A DNA stretch of 64,000 nt, from positions 62,891-126,890 of the forward strand of contig WBMV01001920.1 in NCBI GenBank assembly GCA_013396655.1, given 5' to 3'. Both the position numbers and the translations under genes were made by a program. The notes under the pieces were generated by a model. That model was not told where the DNA came from. It did no database searches and saw nothing but the letters and a program-made list of their open reading frames with translations. Source of the DNA: Campylorhamphus procurvoides (Eukaryota; Chordata; Aves; Passeriformes; Dendrocolaptidae). Below, piece by piece: positions 25,301 through 32,060 of the stretch; the first letter of the stretch is position 1; the number at the start of each line of letters is the position of its first letter.

Positions 25301-27718
25301 TAAACAGGTCTGCTGTCTACCTCACCATCTGCCCCATGATCTCACCACTCACCTTCACATAGTCGTATTCACAGAGGTAGGATGACTCCAAGTCAAAATG
25401 CATGAAGTACAGCTTGATTTTAAATCCATCAGGCACAGAGATGTTCCACGTCACTTCTGAGTCACTGGGATAGGAATCAGGGAAGTTGGGAGACTGGATC
25501 TCCCCAAACATGTCTGTCAGCTCGATGGCATCTGCCATGCAGAGCAGCAAGGCACAAAAGGGCCAGGTCAAGAGGTACCTGGAAAACATACGTGAGGAGG
25601 TGAAATGAAACACTAGAAATGACAAAATCTGTTGAAAGCTCATCTCTTTTCCCAAGCAGATTGTGCAGGAGGAGTCACCATGAGCACTATCCCTGCCAAA
25701 CCGCAGGAGGTAGCAATGTGGGTGGGAGATGCATGCGGCTCCCATGAAGGGAAACCCCTTTAAAAGGTGTGTGACACAGGTGCCACATGTAATGCAAAGG
25801 CAGCTCCACAGCTCCCAGCCAGCTTGAAGTGCTGTCAGGAGCTTGGCGTTCCTCATGTTTCTGAGAGCAGCAGCCATTGGCAACATATCCATTAACTAAT
25901 GGGGCTCTGATGAACAAACCTTCATTTAATGGAAGAATAAACATAAGGATGCTTAATAAAATCATGATGCTTTCTAAAATGGTTTAATGAAAGCATCATG
26001 GCAATAACTGCTAAGTATCATTATTATTATTATTGCTTAGCCTCATTGCCAAATTGGGATCATTAGCTTTCAATAAACAGCACAGTCTTTGCAGCTGGGT
26101 GAAAAAGACCCAGGCCCAAGCAGCACAACTCTGCATGCTATTCTTTCCTTTCCTTTCCTTTCCTTTCCTTTCCTTTCCTTTCCTTTCCTTTCCTTTCCTT
26201 TCCTTTCCTTTCCTTTCCTTTCCTTTCCTTTCCTTTCCTTTCCTTTCCTTTCCTTTCCTTTCCTTTCCTTTCCTTTCCTTTCCTTTCCTTTCCTTTCCTT
26301 TCCTTTCCTTTCCTTTCCTTTCCTTTCCTTTCCTTTCCTTTCCTTTCCTTTCCTTTCCTTTCCTTTCCTTTCCTTTCCTTTCCTTTCCTTTCCTTTNCTC
26401 TCCTCTCTCTTCTCTTCTCCCTCCCCTCCCTTCCCTTCCCCTCCTCTCTTCTCTCTCTTCTCCTCTTCCTTTTTATCTTCATTTTCTAAGAGTTTTCACC
26501 CAAGACAGAGAAGCACACAGAGGCTGAGATCCTTAGAGGTGTTTTGTCATCAAACACATCTTTTAAAAAATCTCAGCCTCAAGGGTTTATCTCGTTACCA
26601 ACTCATTTGTCCCAGAGGATGGCACAGAGGACAGGTAAATCAGTGGCAGTCCAGCTGACTTTGCACCAGCTTCGAGTTCCATTTGACCGTGACAGTGAGC
26701 ATAAATGGAGCATTTGTCTGTGCAAGGAGAGACCACCACCTGTGTCAGAGGTGTGAACACAAAAGCCTGTGCTACTGCATAAAACCCAGAAAGAGGATCA
26801 AACCTCAGGCTCTTTACACACAGTGGAGCATACAAAGGAAATTAGAGTCACTAGAGAAGAAAATTTCTGCTTTCTAAAATAGGCACTAAAGTCTGGCAAA
26901 GACTTGTAGGTGTGTACTACAGACATTGGAACTACTCACACGAACACGTACACCTGGTTTGAAAATCAGGGCTTGATTTAGGTATGCTGGTGAGGAAATT
27001 AAAGCTATACTGGTGGATTATTTTTAACCTGTCTGTATTCTTTCAGGGCAGTAAATTTCTGGGGTTCTTTTGTGTAGTGCCATCACTTTCCTCAGCTCTT
27101 CAGTACAAAGAAAAGTAAATGGGAGCTTAGAAATTTGGATAGATTTTTCTTTCAAGAAGAGTGAGGTTGAACATGCTTTTTTTTGACAACTTTTCTGAAA
27201 CCACAAAAATGTGCTAAGGAGAAAACTGTTCCTCCTCTGGTCAGAGTAAGTGCATGGGCCTTGATGCTCAGTTGGTGTAAATGGGCATCACCTCCTCCAT
27301 TTCAATGGGCTGTTTGCTGGTGCAACTCTGAATTCCCCTTAAACACGGGAGGTAGAACAGCATCAAACTTCTTCCCCGTGTCAGGAAAGTCTTAACGCCA
27401 AGTAAGAGCGATAAATGACCGTGTTGTCCACAGAAACGTGAAGGCGGTGCCGCAGGTCGCACCTTTCTCCCGCGGCCACGGCAGAGCGGTGCCCATCCAT
27501 CCATCCATCCCCCGATGTCCCTGCCGGGATGCAGGCTGCGCTGCGGCACGAAGCCGGGGCGTGAGCAATGCCTTGTCTGCTCACAGACGGGGGAACTGAA
27601 GCCACGGTCACCATCGAGAAACCTTCCTCAGCAGGACGGCCCCCCCTGCCCGGCCGTGCCCAGAGCCCGTGGTGTGCGGGAGCCCGGGGTCAGCCCGGCG
27701 CGCTGGTACTCACCTCAT
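6454..27718 (-). CDS. MASP1: MASP1 gene, MASP-3 isoform (spliced CDS, 11 coding exons)
   Basis: This is the complete coding span of mannan-binding-lectin-associated serine protease 3. Joining the exons 27714-27718, 25353-25578, 18337-18514, 17944-18075, 17292-17488, 16842-16989, 16305-16423, 15389-15467, 11003-11140, 9920-9994 and 6454-7349 gives 2,193 nt with no internal stop, that is 730 residues; human MASP-3 has 728. Every junction has AG/GT borders, and the phases match the mammalian gene. Domain order is signal peptide (1-19), CUB1 (20-136), Ca-binding EGF (137-180), CUB2 (181-296), CCP1 (297-362), CCP2 (363-432), linker and protease domain (activation between R447 and I448). The family is secreted, dimerises through CUB1-EGF, binds the collagen stems of MBL and ficolins, and cleaves pro-factor D. 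Seen: sequence, splice sites and catalytic residues. Inferred: expression and partner binding in this species. Confidence 0.95.
7350..9919 (-). other. MASP1 intron 11, before the protease exon
   Basis: A 2.6-kb intron separates CCP2 from the MASP-3 protease exon. Its first 80 bases in the sense direction contain purine-rich tandem copies resembling exon 11 (9844-9893). I see no alternative protease exon in it. Confidence 0.85.
9844..9893 (-). repeat. Degenerate GGAGTGTGG/GGAGTGAGG tandem repeat next to exon 11 donor
   Basis: In the sense direction the intron repeats GAGGAGTGTGGAGCATGG, then GAGGAGTGAGGAGTGTGG. These units resemble TGGAGGAGCGAGGAGC of exon 11 itself. The block starts about 25 bases inside the intron. 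Its G-rich triplets resemble intronic splice-enhancing runs, but no function is shown. Confidence 0.6.
9920..9994 (-). CDS. MASP1: MASP1 exon 11: end of CCP2
   Basis: This 75-bp exon encodes residues 408-432 plus one base. It supplies the last two CCP2 cysteines, C412 and C430, and the conserved tryptophan W418 in [11 protein letters not shown]. The acceptor is CTCTTCCAG|CC and the donor CCAG|GTACTG, phase 1, which joins in frame to the protease exon. In mammals this exon is spliced alternatively to the MASP-3 or the MASP-1 protease exons. The first 80 bp of the following intron contain degenerate copies of the purine-rich part of this exon. Confidence 0.93.
9995..11002 (-). other. MASP1 intron 10
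   Basis: A 1.0-kb intron within CCP2, with normal splice borders. Nothing else is recognised. Confidence 0.85.
11003..11140 (-). CDS. MASP1: MASP1 exon 10: first part of CCP2
   Basis: This 138-bp exon encodes residues 362-407 plus one base. CCP2 begins with [13 protein letters not shown] (C365) and continues to C395 in [10 protein letters not shown]383-L-T and N405-S-T are glycosylation sequons at positions matching the human protein. The acceptor is GGGTTTCAG|TT and the donor ACGG|GTGAGC, phase 1. CCP2 contacts the protease domain and contributes to substrate recognition in MASPs. Confidence 0.94.
11141..15388 (-). other. MASP1 intron between exons 8 and 10 (expected site of the MAp44 exon)
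   Basis: This 4.2-kb interval is where mammals have exon 9, which adds a short 17-residue tail and makes MAp44. No minus-strand segment with a good acceptor, phase 1 and a tail resembling the mammalian one was found. A local CpG-rich patch lies at 13675-13740. Long frames on the plus strand (for example 13311-13883) have no recognisable homology. Confidence 0.7.
15389..15467 (-). CDS. MASP1: MASP1 exon 8: second half of CCP1
   Basis: This 79-bp exon encodes residues 336-361 plus one base. It contains the last two CCP1 cysteines, C347 and C360, and the hallmark W353 in [14 protein letters not shown]. The acceptor is TCTGCACAG|GAT and the donor AAAA|GTAAGG, phase 1. In mammals the transcript can splice from here either to exon 9 (ending as the short regulator MAp44) or to exon 10 (continuing to a full protease). 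Only the exon 10 route can be traced in this window. Confidence 0.94.
15468..16304 (-). other. MASP1 intron 7
   Basis: An 837-bp intron splitting CCP1. I see no recognisable element. Confidence 0.85.
16305..16423 (-). CDS. MASP1: MASP1 exon 7: first half of CCP1 (sushi) module
   Basis: This 119-bp exon encodes residues 296-335 (codon 296 shared with exon 6). It carries the first two cysteines of CCP1, C299 (GNPCPP) and C327 (VVISCNTGY), spaced as in complement control protein modules, and the motif [12 protein letters not shown]. The acceptor is TTTAAAG|GA and the donor AAG|GTACGG, phase 0. CCP1 and CCP2 form the stalk that positions the protease domain in MASP and C1r/C1s proteins. It lies outside any ATG-started frame and was read directly. 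Confidence 0.92.
16424..16841 (-). other. MASP1 intron 6
   Basis: A 418-bp intron between the CUB2 and CCP1 exons. I see no repeat or additional exon. Confidence 0.85.
16842..16989 (-). CDS. MASP1: MASP1 exon 6: second half of CUB2
   Basis: This 148-bp exon encodes residues 247-295 plus one base. It holds C258 in FGPFCGEK and the conserved [15 protein letters not shown] segment, in which D280 completes the CUB2 calcium site. The acceptor is CCTCAATAG|ATC and the donor ATTG|GTAAGT, phase 1. No ATG-started open frame covers it, so it was read directly from the minus strand; it joins in frame to exons 5 and 7. Confidence 0.93.
17292..17488 (-). CDS. MASP1: MASP1 exon 5: first half of CUB2
   Basis: This 197-bp exon encodes residues 181-246. 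It opens with [17 protein letters not shown] and carries C183 and C210, the first CUB2 disulfide, and C240, which should pair with C258 in exon 6. The acidic run [14 protein letters not shown] followed by CPYDYIK provides the predicted calcium ligands of CUB2, including D243. CUB2 supplies the second lectin-contacting site in each chain. The acceptor is TGTTTCAG|TG and the donor AAG|GTGAGC, phase 0. Sequence identity to the mammalian protein is very high across the exon. Confidence 0.95.
17489..17943 (-). other. MASP1 intron 4
   Basis: A 455-bp intron between the EGF and CUB2 exons, with normal splice borders. I see nothing else in it. Confidence 0.85.
17944..18075 (-). CDS. MASP1: MASP1 exon 4: calcium-binding EGF module
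   Basis: This 132-bp exon encodes residues 137-180 as one complete EGF module, phase 1 at both ends as is usual for EGF exons. The opening DVDEC is the calcium-binding signature. Six cysteines are present (C141, C151, C155, C164, C166, C179). The consensus for beta-hydroxylation of Asn (C-x-N-x4-Y/F-x-C) is met by [10 protein letters not shown], with N157. N176-R-T is a glycosylation sequon also found in human MASP1. The acceptor is CATCCTAG|AT and the donor AAAG|GTACCA. In the family this module rigidifies the CUB1-EGF-CUB2 dimer in the presence of calcium. Confidence 0.95.
18337..18514 (-). CDS. MASP1: MASP1 exon 3: second half of CUB1
   Basis: This 178-bp exon encodes residues 78-136 plus one base of codon 137. 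It completes CUB1: C89 in ATFCGRE, then the conserved stretch [17 protein letters not shown], where D119 is the third predicted calcium ligand together with E66 and D74. The acceptor reads GCTAACAG|ATT and the donor GTGG|GTAAGC, giving phase 1. The first residues read I-A-A-E-D-Q where the human protein has V-E-T-E-D-Q, so the junction with exon 2 is in register and of equal length. CUB1 together with the EGF module forms the dimer interface and the main lectin-binding surface of the protein. Confidence 0.94.
21828..21851. repeat. (GCT)8 triplet repeat
   Basis: Eight perfect GCT units lie in MASP1 intron 2, preceded by a T-run. In the gene's sense strand it reads (AGC)8. Confidence 0.9.
23509..23538. 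repeat. Imperfect (CA)n repeat
   Basis: An alternating CA stretch interrupted by T and AA (ACATACACACACACAAAC and so on). It lies in intron 2 and has no evident function. Confidence 0.8.
25353..25578 (-). CDS. MASP1: MASP1 exon 2: signal peptide and first half of CUB1
   Basis: This 226-bp exon encodes residues 2-77. A hydrophobic secretion signal (about residues 3-17, with [13 protein letters not shown]) ends near A19. The first half of CUB1 follows, including the motif [17 protein letters not shown] typical of CUB domains. E66 and D74 (in DLESSYL and CEYDYVK) sit at the places of the CUB1 calcium ligands of the MASP family, which shape the site that grips the lysine of MBL and ficolin collagen stems. 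C71 should pair with C89 in the next exon. N47-I-S is a glycosylation sequon shared with the human protein. The acceptor is TTTTCCAG|G and the donor AAG|GTGAGT, phase 0. Further GTGAG motifs follow within about 30 bp of the donor. Confidence 0.95.
26144..26396. repeat. (TTTCC)n pentanucleotide microsatellite
   Basis: About fifty uninterrupted copies of TTTCC on the plus strand, (GGAAA)n in the MASP1 sense, lie in intron 1. An N follows directly at 26397. The perfect purity over about 250 bp implies a young, length-variable array, and the assembled length may not equal the true one. Long open frames across it (repeats of FLSFP on plus, KERKG on minus) are artefacts of the repeat. Confidence 0.98.
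26397..26470. repeat. CT-rich low-complexity flank of the microsatellite, with one N
   Basis: After the ambiguous base at 26397 the sequence continues as irregular CTCTCC, CTTCTC and CCTCCC runs. It is a degenerated polypyrimidine tract adjoining the pentanucleotide array. Confidence 0.85.
27493..27510. repeat. (CCAT)4 short tandem repeat
   Basis: Four CCAT units lie in MASP1 intron 1, about 200 bp from the exon 1 donor, at the edge of the CpG-rich region. Confidence 0.8.
27714..27718 (-). CDS. MASP1: MASP1 exon 1, coding part (ATG AG)
   Basis: Only five coding bases, ATGAG, lie in the first coding exon. They are followed by a perfect donor (AG|GTGAGT at 27713 and below). Joined to the G that opens exon 2 they give Met-Arg-Tyr-Leu, matching the Met-Arg start of human MASP1. 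The base at -3 of the ATG is A, a favourable Kozak position. The exon continues upstream as 5' untranslated sequence inside a CpG-rich stretch; its 5' end cannot be fixed from sequence alone. Confidence 0.85.
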
Positions 27719-28242
27719 TTTGCTGCTGTGAGGCTTTCCCGGTGGATTCGGTGCGGGGGATCGATGGCTCGTTCGCGGAGGACGACTCTGCCTCCTTCCC
27801 CACGCTCCGCTCTCCGCCTTATCACTGTCCGGAGATTCGTGAGCCTGTGTGCGCCTATGTGTGTGTGCGTCTGGAGCTGTCTGGCATTTTCCATGCAGGT
27901 CACGCCTTTCCCTGCCTGCAGCCGTTCCCCACGTCCAGGCGGGCAGCAGGCAGGCAGGCAGACCTGCCCGCATCCCAGCCCTCCTCCCCGCCCGCCTCTC
28001 CCTCCTCTCCGCCGCGGGGCTGCCCGGCGCTCCAGCATTCAGCGGAGTTTTTGTCTTCCCTAATCTCCAGAGTTTTGTATGTGAGTGTGTATGCCCATGC
28101 ACATTGTGTTTTCTCTCTCTTTTTTTTTTCCCCTCACAGCCTGCTTTGCCAGATGGCTAAAATTTGCCTCTCAATAGAGTCGGAGGCTCCAGCAAAAACA
28201 GAAGGCAAGAATGTGTGAAAAAAAAAAAAGAAAAAAGTGCGG

Positions 28243-28282
28243 GGATAAATAGTTTTATTGGTGGTGCTGCCGCTCTGATTGG
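28243..28282 (-). promoter_or_regulatory. Candidate MASP1 upstream promoter: two CCAAT boxes and TATA-like site
   Basis: Read in the MASP1 sense (minus strand) the order is GCGCCAATCAG (CCAAT at 28278-28282), a second CCAAT at 28257-28261, then CTATTTATCC at 28243-28252. Spacing and order suit a promoter starting around 28.21-28.22 kb, about 500 nt upstream of the ATG. The TATA-like site is not canonical. An alternative is a dispersed start within the CpG-rich region. Confidence 0.35.
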
Positions 28283-28299
28283 CGCTTAGGACTTGCTTT

Positions 28300-31200
28300 C
28301 AGCATCTCTACTTAGTGCTGGGCAGCTTTGGGATGGGCATCTGACTTCCAGTAAACTTCGGAGTTGTGACAGTCCGAATAAAATTAAGCCCTAACTTGCA
28401 GCCTTCTGCAGAACTGAGGAATTGCCGGGTTCAGTATTTTGCCCCAGGGCGAAAGAGCAGCTTTAGATATGGACGCTGCTTAGGAGTGAGATCTTTAAAC
28501 ACTAAAGTTGCAGGTTTTGAGCCTGACTCCCTCCTGTTCGGGAAACAGGTAAAAACATGAACACTCCCCACTCAGCTACAGGAGATTAATCTCCCCTCCC
28601 TGTGCCAGGCACAAACCAACCCAAACTCCCCTGTCTGCACAGCTAAGCGGGAAGAAGATCTATCTGGGCTGCAAACAAGGGAAAAGCACGTAGAAGTCAA
28701 AGGATGCAAGCGACTCCCTTATTCAGAAATCTTGGACACACGAAGAGCAAAACATTAATAGCTGTTTACCAACTTCAGCTTGAGCTGGTTAATGTAAACC
28801 CTGCAGACATCCACTGGCAGACACGGATACACATGCGGCATGTTAAAAGGCACACACAAACAAGAGCCGGGAAAGAGGCAGGGAAACAGGGATGTGTTGG
28901 CACCACTCCTGGAGCAGCAGCTCCCAGCCTTCCCGGACTCCCCAGCTCGCTGATGTCAGGCTGTGGCGCTGCTGTTAAAGGGGCAATCATAGCTCCAGCC
29001 TCTGTGTCGGTTTTGCCCCTCCAGCAATCCTGGAGAAGCTGGGAGGGAAGGAGATAGAGTGAAAAAACCTCCAGAATTTTCTTTTCCCAGTTCTTGTCTC
29101 TTTGTTTTGGGGGGTTATGGTTCCTTGGCTTCCCATATAGAAGCTGTTTCTCTTGGTCCCATGAGTCTCTGGTTCTGTGCTGGGAAAGAAATGGTACCTA
29201 AGAGACACAGTGAAATAAAATAGAAAAATGAGTGGAAAAGCACTAGAAAAACAGGAGAGAGGCTCTGGACAAAGGGAAGATTTTGGTCTGCCATTATTTG
29301 TAGCCTTATTTGGGAAGTTTTAACAGCTTATCACTACACAGGCACAAGCTCTCACTCATTCTAACACACCCAGGCAGGCTGATCAAAGTAATTAATATGT
29401 AAGCAATGTGTCAAACGCAAGGATTTATTTTTGCAGGCAAGTGTGGTCTTGTCTGAGCCCTGAATACATTGTGATCTATTTTTTCCCTGACTGTTCTGCA
29501 GGGTGGGTCCTTCGTACACTCATTTTTCCATCACGGCAGCCTTCTATAGCTTTTTGGAACAGCTCCTCTAATTCAGGGGCAACATTAATTCTGAAGTAAC
29601 ATTTTCTATGCTTCTTTCAAGCCAGATCACCTAGGGTCAAAGTCAGTGTCTACACTGTAGACACTGTAAAGTGGGAACAGAAGCTCTGTATGTTTTTGGA
29701 CCAGGTTGCTGGATGCAGCATGGGCTTAAGGCATCCCTGCTGACCATGTAGGCTCTGGAATGCAGGAGAGGATGCCCAAGAGGCAGGACACTGCAGATCC
29801 CATCAGCAGCCCTCTGAGCTGATTTCCCTGCTAGACTACTGTGTTCTAAGGAGTTCCCTTGACCCAGTCAGTGCTTGTTCTCGTGTACTAATACCCTTGC
29901 TGCCTGAAAGCTCATGCTGACCAGCTCAGGGATCTTGTTTTTTCCTCTGGCCAAATCTGACCTGAGACATGGTGGATTCCTAAAGAAAGCTGAGAGGCAG
30001 TGGCTAAATGGGCAGAAATTTGGTTCTGCTGTACCCTAAAATTATCAACTGCACCTCCATTTCCTCCTGCTCAGAACTCCAGCCCCAACACGTGTAGTGT
30101 TGAGTCCTCTAATAAGGGAGTCAGGTCTCCAGATGAGTCCTATTGGAGCCCCAATTAGCTGTCCTGTTTAATTGCGCTGCCTCCCTCAGTTACAGCAGGT
30201 CAGCCCTGATGGACTCTGCACTCCACTGCTGCAATATGCAGCTTGGCACTCCAGGTAGTTCCCAGGCTGTGTGGCAACATAAACCCTGTGCTGCAGAGTC
30301 TGCTGGTGGGGACCCAGACAAGGAAGGGAAGGCATTGCAGAATCTGCTTCAGCTGCAATGCCTTCTCCAGTGTTATTCCCATCTTTTTGAGAGGAGGGTT
30401 CTCAGTAGCCAGGCCTGGCCACTCACATGACTATGTGAAATGTCCGCCAGGAGTAAAGGCTAAAAAAAGGTCACTGGGAGGAGGATCTGGTGCTGTCCAG
30501 GCTGGGTGCCTCATGTGTCTCATGTGCGCTGTTACCTGCTCTTTACCTGAAACATCCAGCTAACTCATAACTATCCCAGTGATGTCAGGGGCGTTGAGTC
30601 TTGTCCCCACCTTACTGGGGCTCTTGCAAAAATATTGTCAGAGGTCTCACCATGCAGTGACAGTAGTGGGCATCCTGAGTTTTTAACGAGGACTGTTTTC
30701 TTCCCCAAGTGGTGGTGGGACAGTGGAGTTAGAATGTGACAAACCAGCACACAGGCTTGGACCTGCTTTCTCACCAATGTCTCCCATACTTTAAGAGGTC
30801 ATCCCAGGGGTTACTTCTGCATGTCCATGATGCTCACCAAGGACTCAGCTCAGCAGTGTTGTCCAAAATGCTTGGGAGCATATTCAACTCCTGGAAATAA
30901 TACCCCTAGAATGAGTGGAGTTAGAAAGGGATAAAACAGCTGTGAGGGATAAATGTAGACCACAGGAGTAAAAGACTGTGGGGTGAATCTACAACTGCTG
31001 TAAATGATCATACACTGAACACCAGTATCCTGCAACAGCTTGTGGCCCTCTGGGTCAGGCCAGCATAGCCCACACCACAGCCTTTCTCAGGCCCTGTGTT
31101 GGGCACATTGCAATATGTGCACTGCTCCTGGTCATGATGCATATGACAGGGACAAATGTTCTGGCAGATCCTGCTCTTAGTTAAAGCTGTGAACATCTCC

Positions 31201-31800
31201 CCTGCTCTCCTCCACCCGGGATGCTGGAGAAGACCTCATTCTCTGGGAGACGTGAGCTCTGCTCCTAGCATCTCTCCTCCGTCCTACAGGAGATGCAGAC
31301 CCTGCTCCTGGCATTTCTTCTCGTCTCGGATGGGTTCCTGGAGCCCCCTCGTGGCTCTTCCCACTGACGAGGTCCCACTGAAGCCACCCTTAGGGAGCTG
31401 CTGCTGGGACCCACAGCAGCCTGCTGCAGGTTCTCTGCAACTCGAGAGCTAGGGAGGGTGGAAGTGCCACCATGGGCATGGCACTGCCGGACAGGGCATG
31501 AAGGTGACAAGAGACACACTCAGGAGTCTGAACAGCGCAGACAGTCCCATTGCAAAGCCCTCTCCCTGCTTTGTGAGCTTGGGAGGAGATAAATCCTTCA
31601 GTGGCTTTGCAGTGCCCTGCCCCTGGAGCCTGCTGCACGGTGTGACAGTCCCAGGGGGAGGTGGCCACAACCCAAACCTGGCGTGGATGAAAGGAAGGAT
31701 GTATGGGCAGGGAAAAGGCTATATAAGACAACGGGGAAAAGAAGGAAGGTGGAGATCGGGAGACTACACGAAGGTGGGAAAAAGAGGCTGTGGGGTGATG
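28300..31800. other. Intergenic sequence upstream of MASP1
   Basis: Ordinary mixed-composition DNA with no assignable exon, RNA gene or clear mobile element. An AT-rich segment near 29330-29420 (containing TGATCAAAGTAATTAATATG) could be regulatory. Confidence 0.5.
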
Positions 31801-31839
31801 ACAAAGGGTGGCTGTGAAGAAGAGGGGAGAGCAGCGTGG

Positions 31840-32060
31840 GAGGCGGTGGGCAAGGGAAGGCTGGCTGCCCGGGAGCTGGGGACGTCCGTCTGTCCCCCCG
31901 GGCCCCGCGTGCCGCTAGATGGCACTTGAACCTCTCCGTGGGGAGGTCGAGGGTGGGTGGGTGGCAGCGGAGCCAGCGCGGTGCGACACGGCGGTCCCGG
32001 AGATGCGCTGGGCTCGGGGGGCTTTCGGACTGCTCCCGGCAGCAGTTCAGCGGATGAGTC
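31840..32060. promoter_or_regulatory. Small CpG-rich patch with CTCF-like site
   Basis: A second local rise in CpG (GGCCCCGCGTGCCG, CAGCGCGGTGCGACACGGCGG) lies about 4 kb upstream of the MASP1 start. It surrounds the CTCF-like motif at 31912-31925. No open reading frame in it is recognisable. It may be a distal promoter, insulator or start of a non-coding RNA. Confidence 0.45.
31912..31925 (+). promoter_or_regulatory. Candidate CTCF binding site
   Basis: CCGCTAGATGGCAC fits the vertebrate CTCF core (CCASYAGRKGGCRS) at every position but the third, where G replaces A. It is in the forward orientation and sits within CpG-rich DNA. Occupancy is an inference. Confidence 0.55.

Larger units (their letters stand above)
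18515..25352 (-). other. MASP1 intron 2
   Basis: This 6.8-kb intron, the longest in the gene, holds an eight-copy GCT run (21828-21851) and a CA-rich stretch (23509-23538). AT-rich blocks occur near 20.2-20.4 kb and 23.16-23.25 kb. A long minus-strand frame across 21.7-22.35 kb contains eight glutamines from the triplet run but has no recognisable homology. I see no exon in it. Confidence 0.85.
25579..27713 (-). other. MASP1 intron 1
   Basis: This 2,135-bp intron contains the long (TTTCC)n array and its CT-rich flank at 26144-26470 and a short (TTA)n run near 26021. Nothing else in it looks coding or structured. Confidence 0.85.
27420..28060. promoter_or_regulatory. CpG-rich region around MASP1 exon 1
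   Basis: CpG dinucleotides and GC content rise sharply here compared with the flanking tens of kilobases (for example CGGCCGTGCC, CCCGGCGCGC, CCGCCGCGGGG). The region contains the MASP1 start codon at 27718. It probably is the 5' untranslated region and core promoter area. No transcription start can be assigned by eye. Confidence 0.6.

Noticed and set aside
26033..26658. Long FLSFP-repeat and KERKG-repeat proteins
   Set aside because: They are translations of the (TTTCC)n microsatellite, not genes.
27568..28218. A 216-codon plus-strand open frame antisense to MASP1 exon 1
   Set aside because: Stop codons are rare in CpG-rich DNA. The residues are proline- and arginine-biased with no homology.
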